From: Pseudomonas sp. 10S4
GTDB lineage: Bacteria; Pseudomonadota; Gammaproteobacteria; Pseudomonadales; Pseudomonadaceae
DNA length: 64,000 bases
Assembly (NCBI RefSeq): GCF_034344865.1
Contig: NZ_CP133774.1
Location: 1,302,001 to 1,366,000 of the forward strand
Direction: 5' to 3'
In this document: piece by piece, positions 29,347-39,756 of the stretch
Numbering within the stretch: position 1 is the first letter of the stretch
Layout of the letters: every line of letters begins with the position of its first letter
Program-made: the position numbers and the translations under genes
The notes under the pieces: generated by a model
Database searches by the model: none
The model's input: only the letters and a program-made list of their open reading frames with translations
What the model was told of the DNA's origin: nothing

Positions 29347-29350
<4 letters not shown>
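28678..29350 (-). pseudogene. ftsE: FtsE, cell-division ATP-binding protein, broken by a 1-base insertion
   Basis: This ABC-type ATPase partners FtsX. From ATG 29350 the Walker A GHSGAGKSTLLRLLL is intact. After ISNAQIPY the sequence loses frame at an extra base (plus-strand C at 29110/29111, giving CAGGATC instead of CAGATC). In the shifted frame IGVVFQNHQLLFDRTVFNNI follows, then the signature LSTGQQQRVGIARAL and Walker B ALLLADEPTGNLDP. The corrected length of 223 residues is normal. The start overlaps the ftsY stop and the stop overlaps the ftsX start. Confidence 0.91.
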
Positions 29351-30879
<1,529 letters not shown>

Positions 30880-31223
30880 GGAGGACGGCTATCTCACGGT
30901 AGCGACGCGCCAAAGGGCGCCCCGGCAAATAAATATTCAATGCAGAACAGACTGCGATTCATCCAGCTTGTTCACGCGCAACTATTTGTCGAGGCACCAA
31001 CGGCACCTCAAAGGTCGACTAATACGAAGGACTGGACCGGCATCGTCGGCGAAAACGCAGAGTTTAGCTGACAAACTGAAAGCTTCTGCCGAGAACCCAT
31101 ACAACCTGCAGGCCGATTAATGGCCTGATAGGCGTGGCCGCCAGTAAAACGGATCAGTATCCTAGCACCTCCTCGCCCGCCTAGGCTAAGACCAAGCGGG
31201 CAGCTCAACAGGTTTAAAAACGT
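30880..31223. other. Intergenic region between divergent ftsY and the M16 peptidase genes
   Basis: These 344 bp carry the start regions of two divergent units. I found no convincing ORF, no REP and no strong promoter match, only a run of weak inverted repeats. The ftsY start has no obvious purine-rich ribosome binding site. Confidence 0.5.
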
Positions 31224-32579
31224 ATGAATGCTCTAGCCCGCCGCGCCGCAGGCCTGCTGCTCAGCACAGTTTGTCTGCCCCTCTCGGCCCTGGCTGCCGA
31301 TCCACAACCCACCCACGAATTCACCCTCGACAACGGCTTGAAGGTCGTCGTGCGCGAAGACCATCGTGCGCCGGTGGTGGTTTCCCAGATCTGGTACAAG
31401 GTCGGCTCAAGCTATGAGACGCCGGGGCAAACCGGTTTGTCCCACGCCTTGGAACACATGATGTTCAAGGGCAGCGAGAAGGTTGGCCCCGGCGAAGCGT
31501 CGCTGATCCTGCGTGACCTCGGCGCCGAAGAGAACGCTTTCACCAGCGACGACTTCACGGCGTACTACCAAGTGCTGGCCCGTGATCGCCTGGGCGTGGC
31601 CTTCGAGCTCGAAGCGGACCGCATGGCCAACCTGAAATTGCCGGCCGACGAGTTCAGCCGCGAGATCGAGGTTATTAAAGAAGAGCGTCGCCTGCGCACT
31701 GACGACAAGCCGATGTCCAAGGCTTACGAACGTTTCAAGGCCATGGCCTACCCGGCCAGCGGTTATCACACGCCGACCATCGGCTGGATGGCTGACCTCG
31801 ACCGCATGAAGGTCGAAGAACTGCGCCACTGGTACAAGTCCTGGTACGTGCCGAACAACGCCACTTTGGTGGTGGTCGGCGACGTAACCCCGGATGAAGT
31901 CAAAGCCCTGGCCCAGCGTTACTTCGGCCCGATTGCCAAGCGCGACGTACCACCGGCGAAAATCCCGCTGGAACTGGCCGAGCCCGGCGAACGGCAGATC
32001 ACCCTGCACGTGCAAACCCAACTGCCGGCCCTGATGCTGGCCTTCAACGTGCCGAGCATCGCCACCGCCGAAGACAAGCGCTCGGTAAATGCCTTGCGCC
32101 TGATCTCGGCCCTGCTCGACGGCGGCTACAGCGGACGTATCCCGACACAACTGGAGCGCGGCGAAGAGCTGGTGTCCGGCGGTTCGTCGAGCTACGACGC
32201 CTACACCCGTGGCGACAGCTTGTTCACTCTGTCGGCGACCCCGAACACCCAGAAAAACAAAACCATGGCCCAGGCTGAGGCCGGTCTATGGAAGCTGCTC
32301 GAACAGCTGAAAACCACCGCACCATCGGCGCAGGAACTGGAGCGCGTGCGGGCTCAGGTCATTGCCGGCCTGGTCTACGAGCGCGACTCGATCACCAGCC
32401 AGGCCACCTCGATCGGCCAACTGGAAACCGTCGGTCTGTCGTGGAAGCTGATGGACACCGAACTCGCCGATCTGGAAAGCGTCACCCCCGAAGACATCCA
32501 GAAAGCCGCCAAGCTGTATTTCACCCGCGAACGTCTCAGCGTCGCCCATGTACTTCCACTGGAGACGACTCATGAGTGA
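31224..32579 (+). CDS. M16 family zinc metallopeptidase, catalytic partner
   Basis: The 451-residue protein has a signal peptide (about 1-24, ending SALAA) and two M16 domains. The inverted zinc motif HALEH (residues 74-78) is intact, with the downstream glutamate region EENAFTSDDFTAYY. It should act in the periplasm on peptides. The next gene encodes a second M16 protein without the zinc motif and overlaps by eight bases, so the two probably form an active/inactive heterodimer (PA0372-PA0371 in PAO1). Confidence 0.92.
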   Translation: MNALARRAAGLLLSTVCLPLSALAADPQPTHEFTLDNGLKVVVREDHRAPVVVSQIWYKVGSSYETPGQTGLSHALEHMMFKGSEKVGPGEASLILRDLGAEENAFTSDDFTAYYQVLARDRLGVAFELEADRMANLKLPADEFSREIEVIKEERRLRTDDKPMSKAYERFKAMAYPASGYHTPTIGWMADLDRMKVEELRHWYKSWYVPNNATLVVVGDVTPDEVKALAQRYFGPIAKRDVPPAKIPLELAEPGERQITLHVQTQLPALMLAFNVPSIATAEDKRSVNALRLISALLDGGYSGRIPTQLERGEELVSGGSSSYDAYTRGDSLFTLSATPNTQKNKTMAQAEAGLWKLLEQLKTTAPSAQELERVRAQVIAGLVYERDSITSQATSIGQLETVGLSWKLMDTELADLESVTPEDIQKAAKLYFTRERLSVAHVLPLETTHE

Positions 32580-34062
32580 GCATAAAAAATCGCGCCTGCC
32601 ACTGATTGGCCTGATCGCTGTCGCCCTGATCGGCTCGGCCGCGTTCTATTTTTCCAAAACCGATGAGTCCAAGGCCAGCGAAGCCCTCGATAAAGCCAAG
32701 ACCAGCCAGAAGCTGCAGTCTTTGGCCGAACTCGACGGCAAAGCCCCGAGCCATCGCAACATGAACGTGCAATCCTGGACCACCGCCGAAGGCGCCAAGG
32801 TGTTGTTCGTCGAAGCCCGGGAGCTGCCGATGTTCGACATGCGCCTGATCTTCGCCGCCGGCAGCAGCCAGGACGGCAATGCGCCCGGCCTGGCCCTGCT
32901 GACTAACGCCATGCTCAACGAAGGCGTTGCCGGCAAAGATGTCGGCGCTATCGCCCAGGGCTTCGAAGGCTTGGGCGCAGACTTTGGCAACGGTGCTTAT
33001 AAAGACATGGCGATTGCTTCGCTGCGCAGTTTGAGCGCTGTGGACAAACGCGAGCCGGCATTGAAGTTGTTCTCCGAAGTCATCGGTAAACCGACCTTCC
33101 CTGCCGACTCGTTCGCGCGGATCAAAAACCAGATGCTCGCCGGCTTCGAATACCAGAAGCAGAACCCCGGCAAACTGGCTGGCCTGGAGCTGATGAAACG
33201 TCTCTACGGCGATCATCCTTACGCTACCTCCAGCGACGGCACAGCGAAATCTGTTCCGGCGATCACCCTGGCGCAGTTGCGGGCCTTCCATGAGAAAGCC
33301 TACGCCGCGGGTAACGTAGTAATTGCGATGGTCGGTGACCTGTCCCGCGCCGAGGCTGAAGCGATTGCCGCGCAAGTCTCCAGCGCCCTGCCAAAAGGCC
33401 CGGCCCTGGCGAAGATTGCGCAGCCGACCGAACCGAAGGCCAGCATCAACCACATCGAGTTCCCTTCCAAGCAAACCAACCTGATGCTCGCGCAACTGGG
33501 TATCGACCGTGATGACCCGGACTACGCAGCACTGTCCATGGGCAACCAGATCCTTGGCGGCGGCGGTTTCGGCACCCGATTGATGAGCGAAGTGCGCGAG
33601 AAGCGTGGTCTGTCTTACGGCGTGTATTCGGGCTTCACCCCGATGCAGGCTCGCGGGCCGTTCATGATCAATCTGCAAACCCGCGCCGAAATGAGCGAAG
33701 GCACCCTGAAACTGGTGCAGGATGTCCTCGCCGACTACCTTAAAACCGGCCCGACCCAGAAAGAACTCGACGACGCCAAGCGTGAACTGGCCGGCAGCTT
33801 CCCGCTGTCCACCGCCAGCAACGCCGATATCGTCGGCCAACTCGGCGCCATGGGTTTCTACAACTTGCCGCTTAGCTATCTGGAAGACTTCATGCAGCAG
33901 TCCCAGAGCCTGACTGTCGAGCAGGTTAAAACCGCACTGAACAAACACTTGAGCACGGACAAAATGGTCATCGTCACCGCTGGCCCGACCGTGCCGCAAA
34001 AGCCGTTACCGGCCCCATCTGATAAACCCACCGAGCAGCCGCTCGGGGTTCCGGAGCATTAA
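32572..34062 (+). CDS. M16 family peptidase-like protein lacking the zinc motif
   Basis: From ATG 32572 the product has 496 residues, with an N-terminal membrane anchor or uncleaved signal (LIGLIAVALIGSAAFYF, about 11-27). The M16 fold is recognisable (EARELPMFDMRLIFAAGSSQD). Where HxxEH should be, the sequence is ALLTNAMLNEG, so it cannot bind zinc in the usual way. The C-terminal half retains the substrate-binding R/Y region (EVREKRGLSYGVYSGF). It probably completes the catalytic chamber of the preceding M16 protein. Confidence 0.9.
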   Translation: MSEHKKSRLPLIGLIAVALIGSAAFYFSKTDESKASEALDKAKTSQKLQSLAELDGKAPSHRNMNVQSWTTAEGAKVLFVEARELPMFDMRLIFAAGSSQDGNAPGLALLTNAMLNEGVAGKDVGAIAQGFEGLGADFGNGAYKDMAIASLRSLSAVDKREPALKLFSEVIGKPTFPADSFARIKNQMLAGFEYQKQNPGKLAGLELMKRLYGDHPYATSSDGTAKSVPAITLAQLRAFHEKAYAAGNVVIAMVGDLSRAEAEAIAAQVSSALPKGPALAKIAQPTEPKASINHIEFPSKQTNLMLAQLGIDRDDPDYAALSMGNQILGGGGFGTRLMSEVREKRGLSYGVYSGFTPMQARGPFMINLQTRAEMSEGTLKLVQDVLADYLKTGPTQKELDDAKRELAGSFPLSTASNADIVGQLGAMGFYNLPLSYLEDFMQQSQSLTVEQVKTALNKHLSTDKMVIVTAGPTVPQKPLPAPSDKPTEQPLGVPEH

Positions 34063-34679
34063 TGGCCAGTCCATCGCGTCCTAAAAAACCTGTTCACAAC
34101 GTCCATAACGGCGTAAATCAACTGCGCATCATCGGCGGTGAATGGGGCAGCCGAAAGCTGAGCTTCCCCGATGCGCCGGGCCTGCGCCCGACGCCGGACC
34201 GGGTGCGTGAAACCCTGTTCAACTGGCTCGCACCGTATGTCGCCGGGGCCAAGGTGCTGGATCCGTTTGCCGGCAGCGGCGCACTGTTCCTCGAAGCGCT
34301 GTCCCGTGGCGCGGCCATGGGCCAGGCGCTGGACGCCAGCAACATCGCGGTCTCCAGCATCAAGGAACACTTGGGCACGCTGCGCTGCACCACCGGCCAG
34401 GTCCAGACCGCCGACGCCTTGCGCTACCTGGAAACCCAGACAGCAACCGCCTACGACGTGGTGTTCCTCGACCCGCCGTTCAACCAGAACCTGTTACCCG
34501 GTGTTTGCGCACTACTCGAAGAGCGTCAATGGCTGGCCGACGAGGCCTGGGTCTACACCGAAAGCGAAAATGCGCCGTCGTCGCTGGGTTTGCCGGGCAA
34601 CTGGCGCCTGCACCGCGAGCAGAAATCCGGGCGGGTTTACTACGCGTTGTGGCAGCGTACAGCAGAGATTGCTGGTTAA
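34062..34679 (+). CDS. rsmD: RsmD, 16S rRNA (guanine966-N2)-methyltransferase
   Basis: The 205-residue SAM enzyme modifies 16S rRNA. It shows the family start RIIGGEWGSRKLSFPDAPGLRPTPDRVRETLFNW in outline, the SAM loop VLDPFAGSGALFLEALSRGA, and the catalytic DPPFNQN. Its ATG overlaps the TAA of the upstream M16 gene by one base, so it is coupled to the peptidase pair. Confidence 0.94.
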   Translation: MASPSRPKKPVHNVHNGVNQLRIIGGEWGSRKLSFPDAPGLRPTPDRVRETLFNWLAPYVAGAKVLDPFAGSGALFLEALSRGAAMGQALDASNIAVSSIKEHLGTLRCTTGQVQTADALRYLETQTATAYDVVFLDPPFNQNLLPGVCALLEERQWLADEAWVYTESENAPSSLGLPGNWRLHREQKSGRVYYALWQRTAEIAG

Positions 34680-34735
34680 TCGACTAGCCTGAAACAAGGT
34701 GCGCACCGGTTGCGCACCGCTGCATCGAGAATAAT

Positions 34736-35734
34736 GTGTCCCATCCGCCAGAACGCTTCACCCCGGCCTTCGGCTTTGGCAACCCGCACTTGCAAACCTT
34801 GTGGGGGCCGCTGTGGCGAAAAACCACCCATATTGATCGCGAGCGCGAACGGCTTTGGCTGGAAGACGGCGACTTCCTCGACCTCGACTGGCACGGCCCG
34901 CACACCGCCAACGGACCGCTGGTGCTGGTGTTGCACGGGCTGACCGGTTCGTCGAACTCGCCTTACGTGGCTGGCCTGCAAAAAGTGCTGGGCGATCAGG
35001 GTTGGGCCAGTGTTGCGCTGAACTGGCGCGGTTGCTCGGGCGAGCCAAATCTGTTGCCGCGAAGCTACCATTCCGGCGCCAGTGAAGACCTGGCCGAAAC
35101 CATCAAGCACCTGAAAGCCAAACGACCGCTCGCGCCGCTGTATGCCGTCGGCTATTCCCTGGGCGGCAATGTGTTGCTCAAGCACTTGGGCGAGACCGGC
35201 AGCGACAGCGGCGTACTCGGCGCTGTGGCGGTGTCAGTGCCGTTTCGCCTTGATCAGTGCGCCGACCGCATTGGGCAGGGTTTTTCCAAGGTCTATCAAG
35301 CGCATTTCATGCGCGAGATGGTGGCCTACATCAAGAACAAGCAACGCCAGTTCCAGCATGACGGACGCCACGATGGCTTGGCCGAATTGGCCGCGCTAGG
35401 CTCGCTGGAAAACATGCGCACGTTCTGGGATTTCGATGGCCGGGTCACCGCGCCGCTGAATGGTTTCGCGGACGCCGAGGATTACTATCGCCGCGCCTCT
35501 AGTCGCTATTTCCTCGGTGAAATCCGCACACCAACCCTGATCATCCAGGCTGCTGACGACCCGTTCGTGTTTCCTCACAGCCTGCCCGAAGCCAGTGAGT
35601 TGTCTGCCTGCACCCAATTCGAGTTGCAAGCCAAGGGTGGGCATGTCGGCTTCGTCGACGGTTCGTTCAGGCAACCGGGTTACTACCTTGAGCGGCGCAT
35701 TCCCCAATGGCTGACCGCTGCGGGTCGCGAATAA
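34736..35734 (+). CDS. YheT-type alpha/beta hydrolase
   Basis: The 332-residue hydrolase belongs to the YheT/UPF0017 group. Near the N-terminus is FGNPHLQTLWGPLW, then LVLHGLTGSSNSPYVAGL, the nucleophile elbow GYSLGGNVLLKHLG and a late Asp/His pair (AADDPFVFP and GGHVGFV). It is predicted to be an esterase; substrate unknown. The start is GTG at 34736. The order rsmD - this gene matches PAO1 (PA0370-PA0368 region). Confidence 0.88.
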   Translation: MSHPPERFTPAFGFGNPHLQTLWGPLWRKTTHIDRERERLWLEDGDFLDLDWHGPHTANGPLVLVLHGLTGSSNSPYVAGLQKVLGDQGWASVALNWRGCSGEPNLLPRSYHSGASEDLAETIKHLKAKRPLAPLYAVGYSLGGNVLLKHLGETGSDSGVLGAVAVSVPFRLDQCADRIGQGFSKVYQAHFMREMVAYIKNKQRQFQHDGRHDGLAELAALGSLENMRTFWDFDGRVTAPLNGFADAEDYYRRASSRYFLGEIRTPTLIIQAADDPFVFPHSLPEASELSACTQFELQAKGGHVGFVDGSFRQPGYYLERRIPQWLTAAGRE

Positions 35735-35738
35735 CGCC

Positions 35739-36578
35739 ATGGATAACGATCAGGGCGAGTCGATTCGGTTCTGGCAAACGGCACCGCTGGCCGGGGTCGA
35801 ACTGTTATCCGCGCGCTACATCGAACACCGCTTCGCACCCCATGTGCATGACGGCTATGTCATCGGCATGATCATGGCTGGCGCCCAGCGCTATCGTTAT
35901 CGCGGCGCTGAGCATCTGGCGGGCAGTGGCACTCTCGTTTTGATCAACCCGGATGAATTGCACACCGGCCATAAAGGCGCCGAGGACGGTTGGTTGTACC
36001 GAGCGTTTTATCCCGACAGTGGGCAGATTCTCTCGCTGCTGGCCGAGCTGGAATTGCCAACCAGTGAATTGCCGGCATTCGGCGCCACGCTGTATCGCGA
36101 TCCGGATCTGGTGAAGGGTTTCTGCCAGTTGCATCGTCTGCTGGAGAGCCCGTCCACAGCATTGCAACAGCAGACGGTCTGGCGGGAAATGATGCTGTCG
36201 CTGCTGCAACGCCATGCCGCCGTGTCGATTGCCGGCAAACCTGGCAAGGAACACCGGGCGGTGACGCAGGCCAAAGACTTGCTGCATTCGCAATTGGCAG
36301 CACCGCCGTCACTGGAAGAACTGGCCACAGCAGTGAACCTGTCGCCCTTCCACTTTGCCCGAGTGTTCCGCCGCGCCACCGGCATGCCGCCGCACACCTG
36401 GCTGATGCAGCAACGTATTGCTCGAGCGCGGGCCTTGTTACGGGACGGCTGCCTGCCGCTGGAAGTCGCGACGCGATTGGGGTTTGCCGACCAGAGTCAT
36501 CTGAGCCGGCAGTTCAAGCAGGTTTACGGGGTTGGGCCGGGGGCGTATCGCAGTGCCCGAAAACCGCTCAGGGGTTGA
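35739..36578 (+). CDS. AraC-family transcriptional regulator
   Basis: The 279-residue protein has an N-terminal cupin-like sensor (HRFAPHVHDGYVIGMIMAG, about 29-47) and a C-terminal double helix-turn-helix (about 180-275). The first HTH is around SLEELATAVNLSPFHFARVF and the second around LEVATRLGFADQSHLSRQFK. It starts four bases after the hydrolase stop. The target is unknown; no adjacent transporter or catabolic gene hints at the ligand. An IS element has landed in the REP just downstream. Confidence 0.9.
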   Translation: MDNDQGESIRFWQTAPLAGVELLSARYIEHRFAPHVHDGYVIGMIMAGAQRYRYRGAEHLAGSGTLVLINPDELHTGHKGAEDGWLYRAFYPDSGQILSLLAELELPTSELPAFGATLYRDPDLVKGFCQLHRLLESPSTALQQQTVWREMMLSLLQRHAAVSIAGKPGKEHRAVTQAKDLLHSQLAAPPSLEELATAVNLSPFHFARVFRRATGMPPHTWLMQQRIARARALLRDGCLPLEVATRLGFADQSHLSRQFKQVYGVGPGAYRSARKPLRG

Positions 36579-36596
36579 GCCTGGCGCAGAACCAAA

Positions 36597-36686
36597 TGTG
36601 GGAGCGGGCTTGCTCGCGAAAGCGGTCTGTCATTCGACATTTCTATCGACTGACATGGCCTCTTCGCGAGCAAGCCCGCTCCCACA
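36597..36686. repeat. REP inverted pair abutting IS copy 1
   Basis: TGTGGGAGCGGGCTTGCTCGCGAA and its inverse complement ending CGCTCCCACA. The second arm ends exactly where the insertion sequence begins (36687). The first arm is preceded by CCAAA, and the sequence beyond the far end of the IS reads TTTGG, so joining the flanks gives a symmetric intact REP doublet. This shows insertion at the outer edge of a REP. Confidence 0.9.
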
Positions 36687-36689
36687 TCT

Positions 36690-36700
36690 ATGGTTCCCCC
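36690..36700. repeat. IS copy 1 subterminal inverted repeat (right end)
   Basis: ATGGTTCCCCC lies 3 bp inside the right end of the element and pairs with ATGGCTCCCCC at 38020-38030 on the other strand. Confidence 0.75.
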
Positions 36701-36934
36701 TTTTCTGCAATACTGTTTTTGATGATGTGTTTGGCTTGCTTTCATCTATCCGGCGTCTGAGTGGAGGTTGGTCCATTCGCGCCTTGATGAGAATCGATGC
36801 CCGGCGATCCTAATTACTTGGACGGCCTTTCAGCCGTGTGGGAGCTCAGGGTTTTCGTCAGGCCGGTTGGCCGTTCACGTCATCTGTTATCCAGCATCGC
36901 AAACCAGGTGGGTGGTGCTCGGGTGACAGCGGGG
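36701..36934 (-). ncRNA. Candidate bridge RNA region in the IS copy 1 right end
   Basis: About 234 bp between the transposase stop and the right subterminal repeat contain no ORF worth keeping and are conserved in copy 2. In IS1111-group elements the long noncoding end after the recombinase encodes the bridge RNA that pairs with donor and target DNA. The assignment here is by position and family only; no fold was computed. Confidence 0.4.
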
Positions 36935-37960
36935 TCAGGCGTTCATCGCGCCTGGCCCCGCATCGAATTCGGTGTGGTGTGCTGCAATCGCCCAGGCGAT
37001 TCTCGCCAGTTTGTTGGCCAGTGCGCAGACCACATGATTGGAGTGATGGTTGTCCCATAGCCGTCGGACCCAGTCCGCCAGCGCTCCTTTCTGTCGATCC
37101 AACTGCATCAGATAGACGCGGGCACACTGGATCAGCAGACGTCTCTGGTTTCGGTCACCCCGCTTGCTGATGCCTAAAAGTACGGTTTTTCCGCCCGTGG
37201 AGTGTTGTTTGGGCACTAGCCCGATCGAGGCCGAATAGCCTCGGCCGCACTTGAACTGTTTGCCATCGCCCAACTCGGCAGCCAGGACGCTGGAGGTGAT
37301 CGGGCCGACACACGGCATCGTCATCAAGCGAACAGCCAGATCATCTTCAGCGGCTTGGCACTCCACTTCCTTATCCAAAGCCTTGACCTGCTCGTGCAAG
37401 TAATTGAAGTGCTCACGCAGCCTGGTCAGTAGTTTTTTGATGGAATCGGGAAGTGGATGCGCTTCAAGCAGCGCTGGAAGATCTTTGATGGACTTGAAGC
37501 CTGGGGCCAAGCTGATTCCGACTTCCAGGAGGGCTGCGTGAATCCGATTGACGGTAGCAGTACGTTCTTTGATGAACGAATCACGTGTCGAGTTGAGCAT
37601 GGCCAGCGCCTGCTGAGCCTGATTCTTGGGCGGCACAAAGCGCATTGTTGGACGAGTTGCAGCCTCGCAGATCGCTTCGGCATCAGCGAAGTCGTTCTTG
37701 TTGCTTTTCACATACGGACGCACGAGATGCGGAGCAATGAGTTTGGGTATATGCCCCAGTCTTGAGACTTCCTGCGCCATGAAGTGGGCTCCGCCGCAAG
37801 CTTCCATCGCAACGGTGCAGGGTTCGAGATTGGCCAGATGCTGGATGAGCGCCGCCCGATTAAACTTTTTGCGGTAAAGCTCATGACCACGATCATCTTG
37901 TGCATGCAGATGAAAGCTGTGTTTTCCCAGATCGATGGCGACAATAGCTACTTTGTTCAT
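36935..37960 (-). CDS. IS110-family transposase (DEDD recombinase), copy 1
   Basis: The 341-residue recombinase has an N-terminal RuvC-like DEDD domain: D10 (VAIDLGKH), E53 (AMEACGG), D90 and D93 (KNDFADAEA). A coiled middle region (about 120-190) is followed by a C-terminal Transposase_20 domain with MTMPCVGPITSSVLAAELGD and the GYSASIGLVPKQHSTGGK segment expected to hold the catalytic serine. It differs from copy 2 at residue 15 (Ser here, Thr there). The reading frame is complete, so the element may be active. Confidence 0.95.
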   Translation of the reverse strand: MNKVAIVAIDLGKHSFHLHAQDDRGHELYRKKFNRAALIQHLANLEPCTVAMEACGGAHFMAQEVSRLGHIPKLIAPHLVRPYVKSNKNDFADAEAICEAATRPTMRFVPPKNQAQQALAMLNSTRDSFIKERTATVNRIHAALLEVGISLAPGFKSIKDLPALLEAHPLPDSIKKLLTRLREHFNYLHEQVKALDKEVECQAAEDDLAVRLMTMPCVGPITSSVLAAELGDGKQFKCGRGYSASIGLVPKQHSTGGKTVLLGISKRGDRNQRRLLIQCARVYLMQLDRQKGALADWVRRLWDNHHSNHVVCALANKLARIAWAIAAHHTEFDAGPGAMNA

Positions 37961-38019
37961 GGCAACGGTCTCCGATGAGCCCCCTGTGAAAGCTTAGTGG
38001 GCGATCACAGGGGGCGGCG

Positions 38020-38030
38020 GGGGGAGCCAT
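38020..38030. repeat. IS copy 1 subterminal inverted repeat (left end)
   Basis: GGGGGAGCCAT on the plus strand (ATGGCTCCCCC on the minus strand) lies 7 bp inside the left end of the element at 38037. Confidence 0.75.
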
Positions 38031-38050
38031 TTCATTATTTGGTTCTGTGT

Positions 38051-38905
38051 TTATTCGCCGGTCGCAACGCCCCGCGCCGGTTCATTGATCCACTCACTCC
38101 ACGACCCGGCATACAACGACGCCAACGGATAACCCGCCAGGCACAACGCAAACAGGTTGTGGCAGGCCGTCACGCCGGAACCGCAATACGCCACCAATTC
38201 CGTCGGCGAGCGATCACCGAGTTTCGCGGCAAAGCGCTGCTTGAGCTGATCGGCCGGCAGGAAACGCCCGTCGCTGCCCAGATTGTCAGTGAACGCCGCG
38301 CATTGCGCGCCGGGGATGTGCCCGGCAATCGGGTCGATCGGCTCCACTTCGCCTTTGAAGCGCGGCAAGCCGCGGGCGTCGAGCAGGGTCAGCGCAGGAT
38401 GGCCGAGACGTTGCTGAAGTTGATCGGCACTAAGCAACAATGAAGCATCCGGCGTACCGCTGAAGGTTCCACGCAAAACCGAAGGCGCATCGAGACTCAA
38501 TGGCAGACCGGCCGCGTGCCAGGCTTTGAGCCCGCCATCGAGGATGAACACGCCGTCACGCTTGCCCAGCCAGGCCAGTAACCACCAGGCCCGAGCCGCG
38601 TAGGCACCGGGACCGTCGTCGTACAGAACCACTTCGCTGTCAGGGCTGATGCCCCAGGCTTGCAGGCGTTCGATCAAATCTTCGGGTTCAGGCAGCGGAT
38701 GGCGCCCGGTGACGCCTTTGATGACCGTCCCGCTGAGATCACGCTCCAGATCGGCAAAGCTCGACCCGGCGATATGCCCTTCGGCATAACTGCGCTGACC
38801 GTAGTCAGGGTCTTCGAGGGCAAAACGACAATCCAGAATCACCAGCCCCGGCTGCTCCTTCTTCAGGTCCAACGCTTGCGGGCTGATCAGTTGCGCAATG
38901 GGCAT
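38051..38905 (-). CDS. sseA: SseA-type sulfurtransferase (3-mercaptopyruvate/thiosulfate, rhodanese family)
   Basis: The 284-residue protein has two rhodanese domains. The first is inactive (about 1-140, containing VILDCRFALEDPDYG). The second holds the active cysteine in YCGSGVTACHN (about 232-242). The active loop CGSGVTA fits 3-mercaptopyruvate sulfurtransferases. It is encoded just downstream of a TetR gene on the same strand (15-nt gap). The IS copy 1 end lies 13 bp past its stop, so the coding region is intact. Confidence 0.9.
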   Translation of the reverse strand: MPIAQLISPQALDLKKEQPGLVILDCRFALEDPDYGQRSYAEGHIAGSSFADLERDLSGTVIKGVTGRHPLPEPEDLIERLQAWGISPDSEVVLYDDGPGAYAARAWWLLAWLGKRDGVFILDGGLKAWHAAGLPLSLDAPSVLRGTFSGTPDASLLLSADQLQQRLGHPALTLLDARGLPRFKGEVEPIDPIAGHIPGAQCAAFTDNLGSDGRFLPADQLKQRFAAKLGDRSPTELVAYCGSGVTACHNLFALCLAGYPLASLYAGSWSEWINEPARGVATGE

Positions 38906-38920
38906 AACGGGCTCCTGTGA

Positions 38921-39610
38921 TTAACTCGGTATTTGATCCTGCGGCCCTTCTTCCAGGGCTTGGGCCAGCGGCACGTAAAACTCTTCGAACAGGGCATTCA
39001 CCTCTTCGCGAGACTGATCGGTGACAAACCCGGCTTCCAGCACCAACACCTGATACACCCCACGCTTGATCGCTTGCTCGCTCAAGTGGTTGGAGTTTTC
39101 CCGCGTGGTGCACAAAAAACGCACCCAGGACGTAAGAATGATCCAGGCATTGATGGTCAGGGATTCGATCTGCACCCGGTCCATGTTCAGGATGCCAGCC
39201 TCGACGAACCCTTTGTAAATGGCCGTGCCCTGAATCACGCAGCGCTGGGAAAAGCGCCGGTAACGGGCGGCCAGGTCCGGATCGCTTTCGAGCAGGTGTT
39301 CGAGGTCACGGTGCAAAAACCGGTAGCGCCACATCGCCGCCAGCAGCTCCTTGAGGTAGTAACGCTTGTCCTCAACCGTAGCGGCGCGGCCTTGGGGCGG
39401 GCGCAGGAAGCTGTCCACAAGGCTTTCGTACTCACTGAACAACACGGCGATGATCGCCTGCTTGTTGGGGAAGTGGTAGTACAGGTTGCCCGGGGAAATT
39501 TCCATATGGGCAGCAATGTGGTTGGTGCTGATGCTGCGCTCGCCCTGCTGATTGAACAGCTCCAGGCTGTTCTGCACGATGCGCTCGCTGGTTTTGATCC
39601 GTGGGGCCAT
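38921..39610 (-). CDS. TetR-family transcriptional regulator
   Basis: The 229-residue repressor-like protein has an N-terminal HTH (about 8-55: RIVQNSLELFNQQGERSIST, then HIAAHMEISPGNLYYHFPNK) and a larger ligand-binding part. It is divergent from the coniferyl aldehyde dehydrogenase gene across 146 bp, which suggests it controls that gene and perhaps itself (inference). It matches the PA0367 position in PAO1. Confidence 0.9.
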   Translation of the reverse strand: MAPRIKTSERIVQNSLELFNQQGERSISTNHIAAHMEISPGNLYYHFPNKQAIIAVLFSEYESLVDSFLRPPQGRAATVEDKRYYLKELLAAMWRYRFLHRDLEHLLESDPDLAARYRRFSQRCVIQGTAIYKGFVEAGILNMDRVQIESLTINAWIILTSWVRFLCTTRENSNHLSEQAIKRGVYQVLVLEAGFVTDQSREEVNALFEEFYVPLAQALEEGPQDQIPS

Positions 39611-39756
39611 GGCTTGAGCTTTAATTCAGAGTGCGGTGACGGGCATCTTACGACCTATCCGGGAGTGGATAAAACAAAGCTGCGCCAGGATGTCATTTGA
39701 CTTTCTAGAGCATAGACTCTAAAAAGTTCCTCATTACAATAAATCCGGAGCCGACC

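Larger units (their letters stand above)
36687..38037 (-). mobile_element. IS110-family (IS1111-type) insertion sequence, copy 1
   Basis: The 1351-bp element is almost identical to 54090-55439 but inverted. It has no terminal inverted repeats. Subterminal repeats ATGGTTCCCCC (36690-36700) and its partner ATGGCTCCCCC (read on the minus strand at 38020-38030) match at 10 of 11 positions. They lie 3 and 7 bp inside the ends, the spacing known for the IS1111 subgroup. There is one transposase gene and a 248-bp noncoding right end. Insertion is 13 bp beyond the sseA stop. The copies differ by a few substitutions and a C6/C5 run. Confidence 0.9.

Noticed and set aside
32536-33999. 487-codon minus-strand frame opposite the second M16 gene
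   Set aside because: Composition is typical of an antisense frame, and the sense product is a complete M16 protein in an overlapping gene pair.
36780-36934. Short open frames in the noncoding end of IS copy 1 (and the equivalent in copy 2)
   Set aside because: They have no ribosome binding site, no known domain and overlap the region expected to encode structured RNA.
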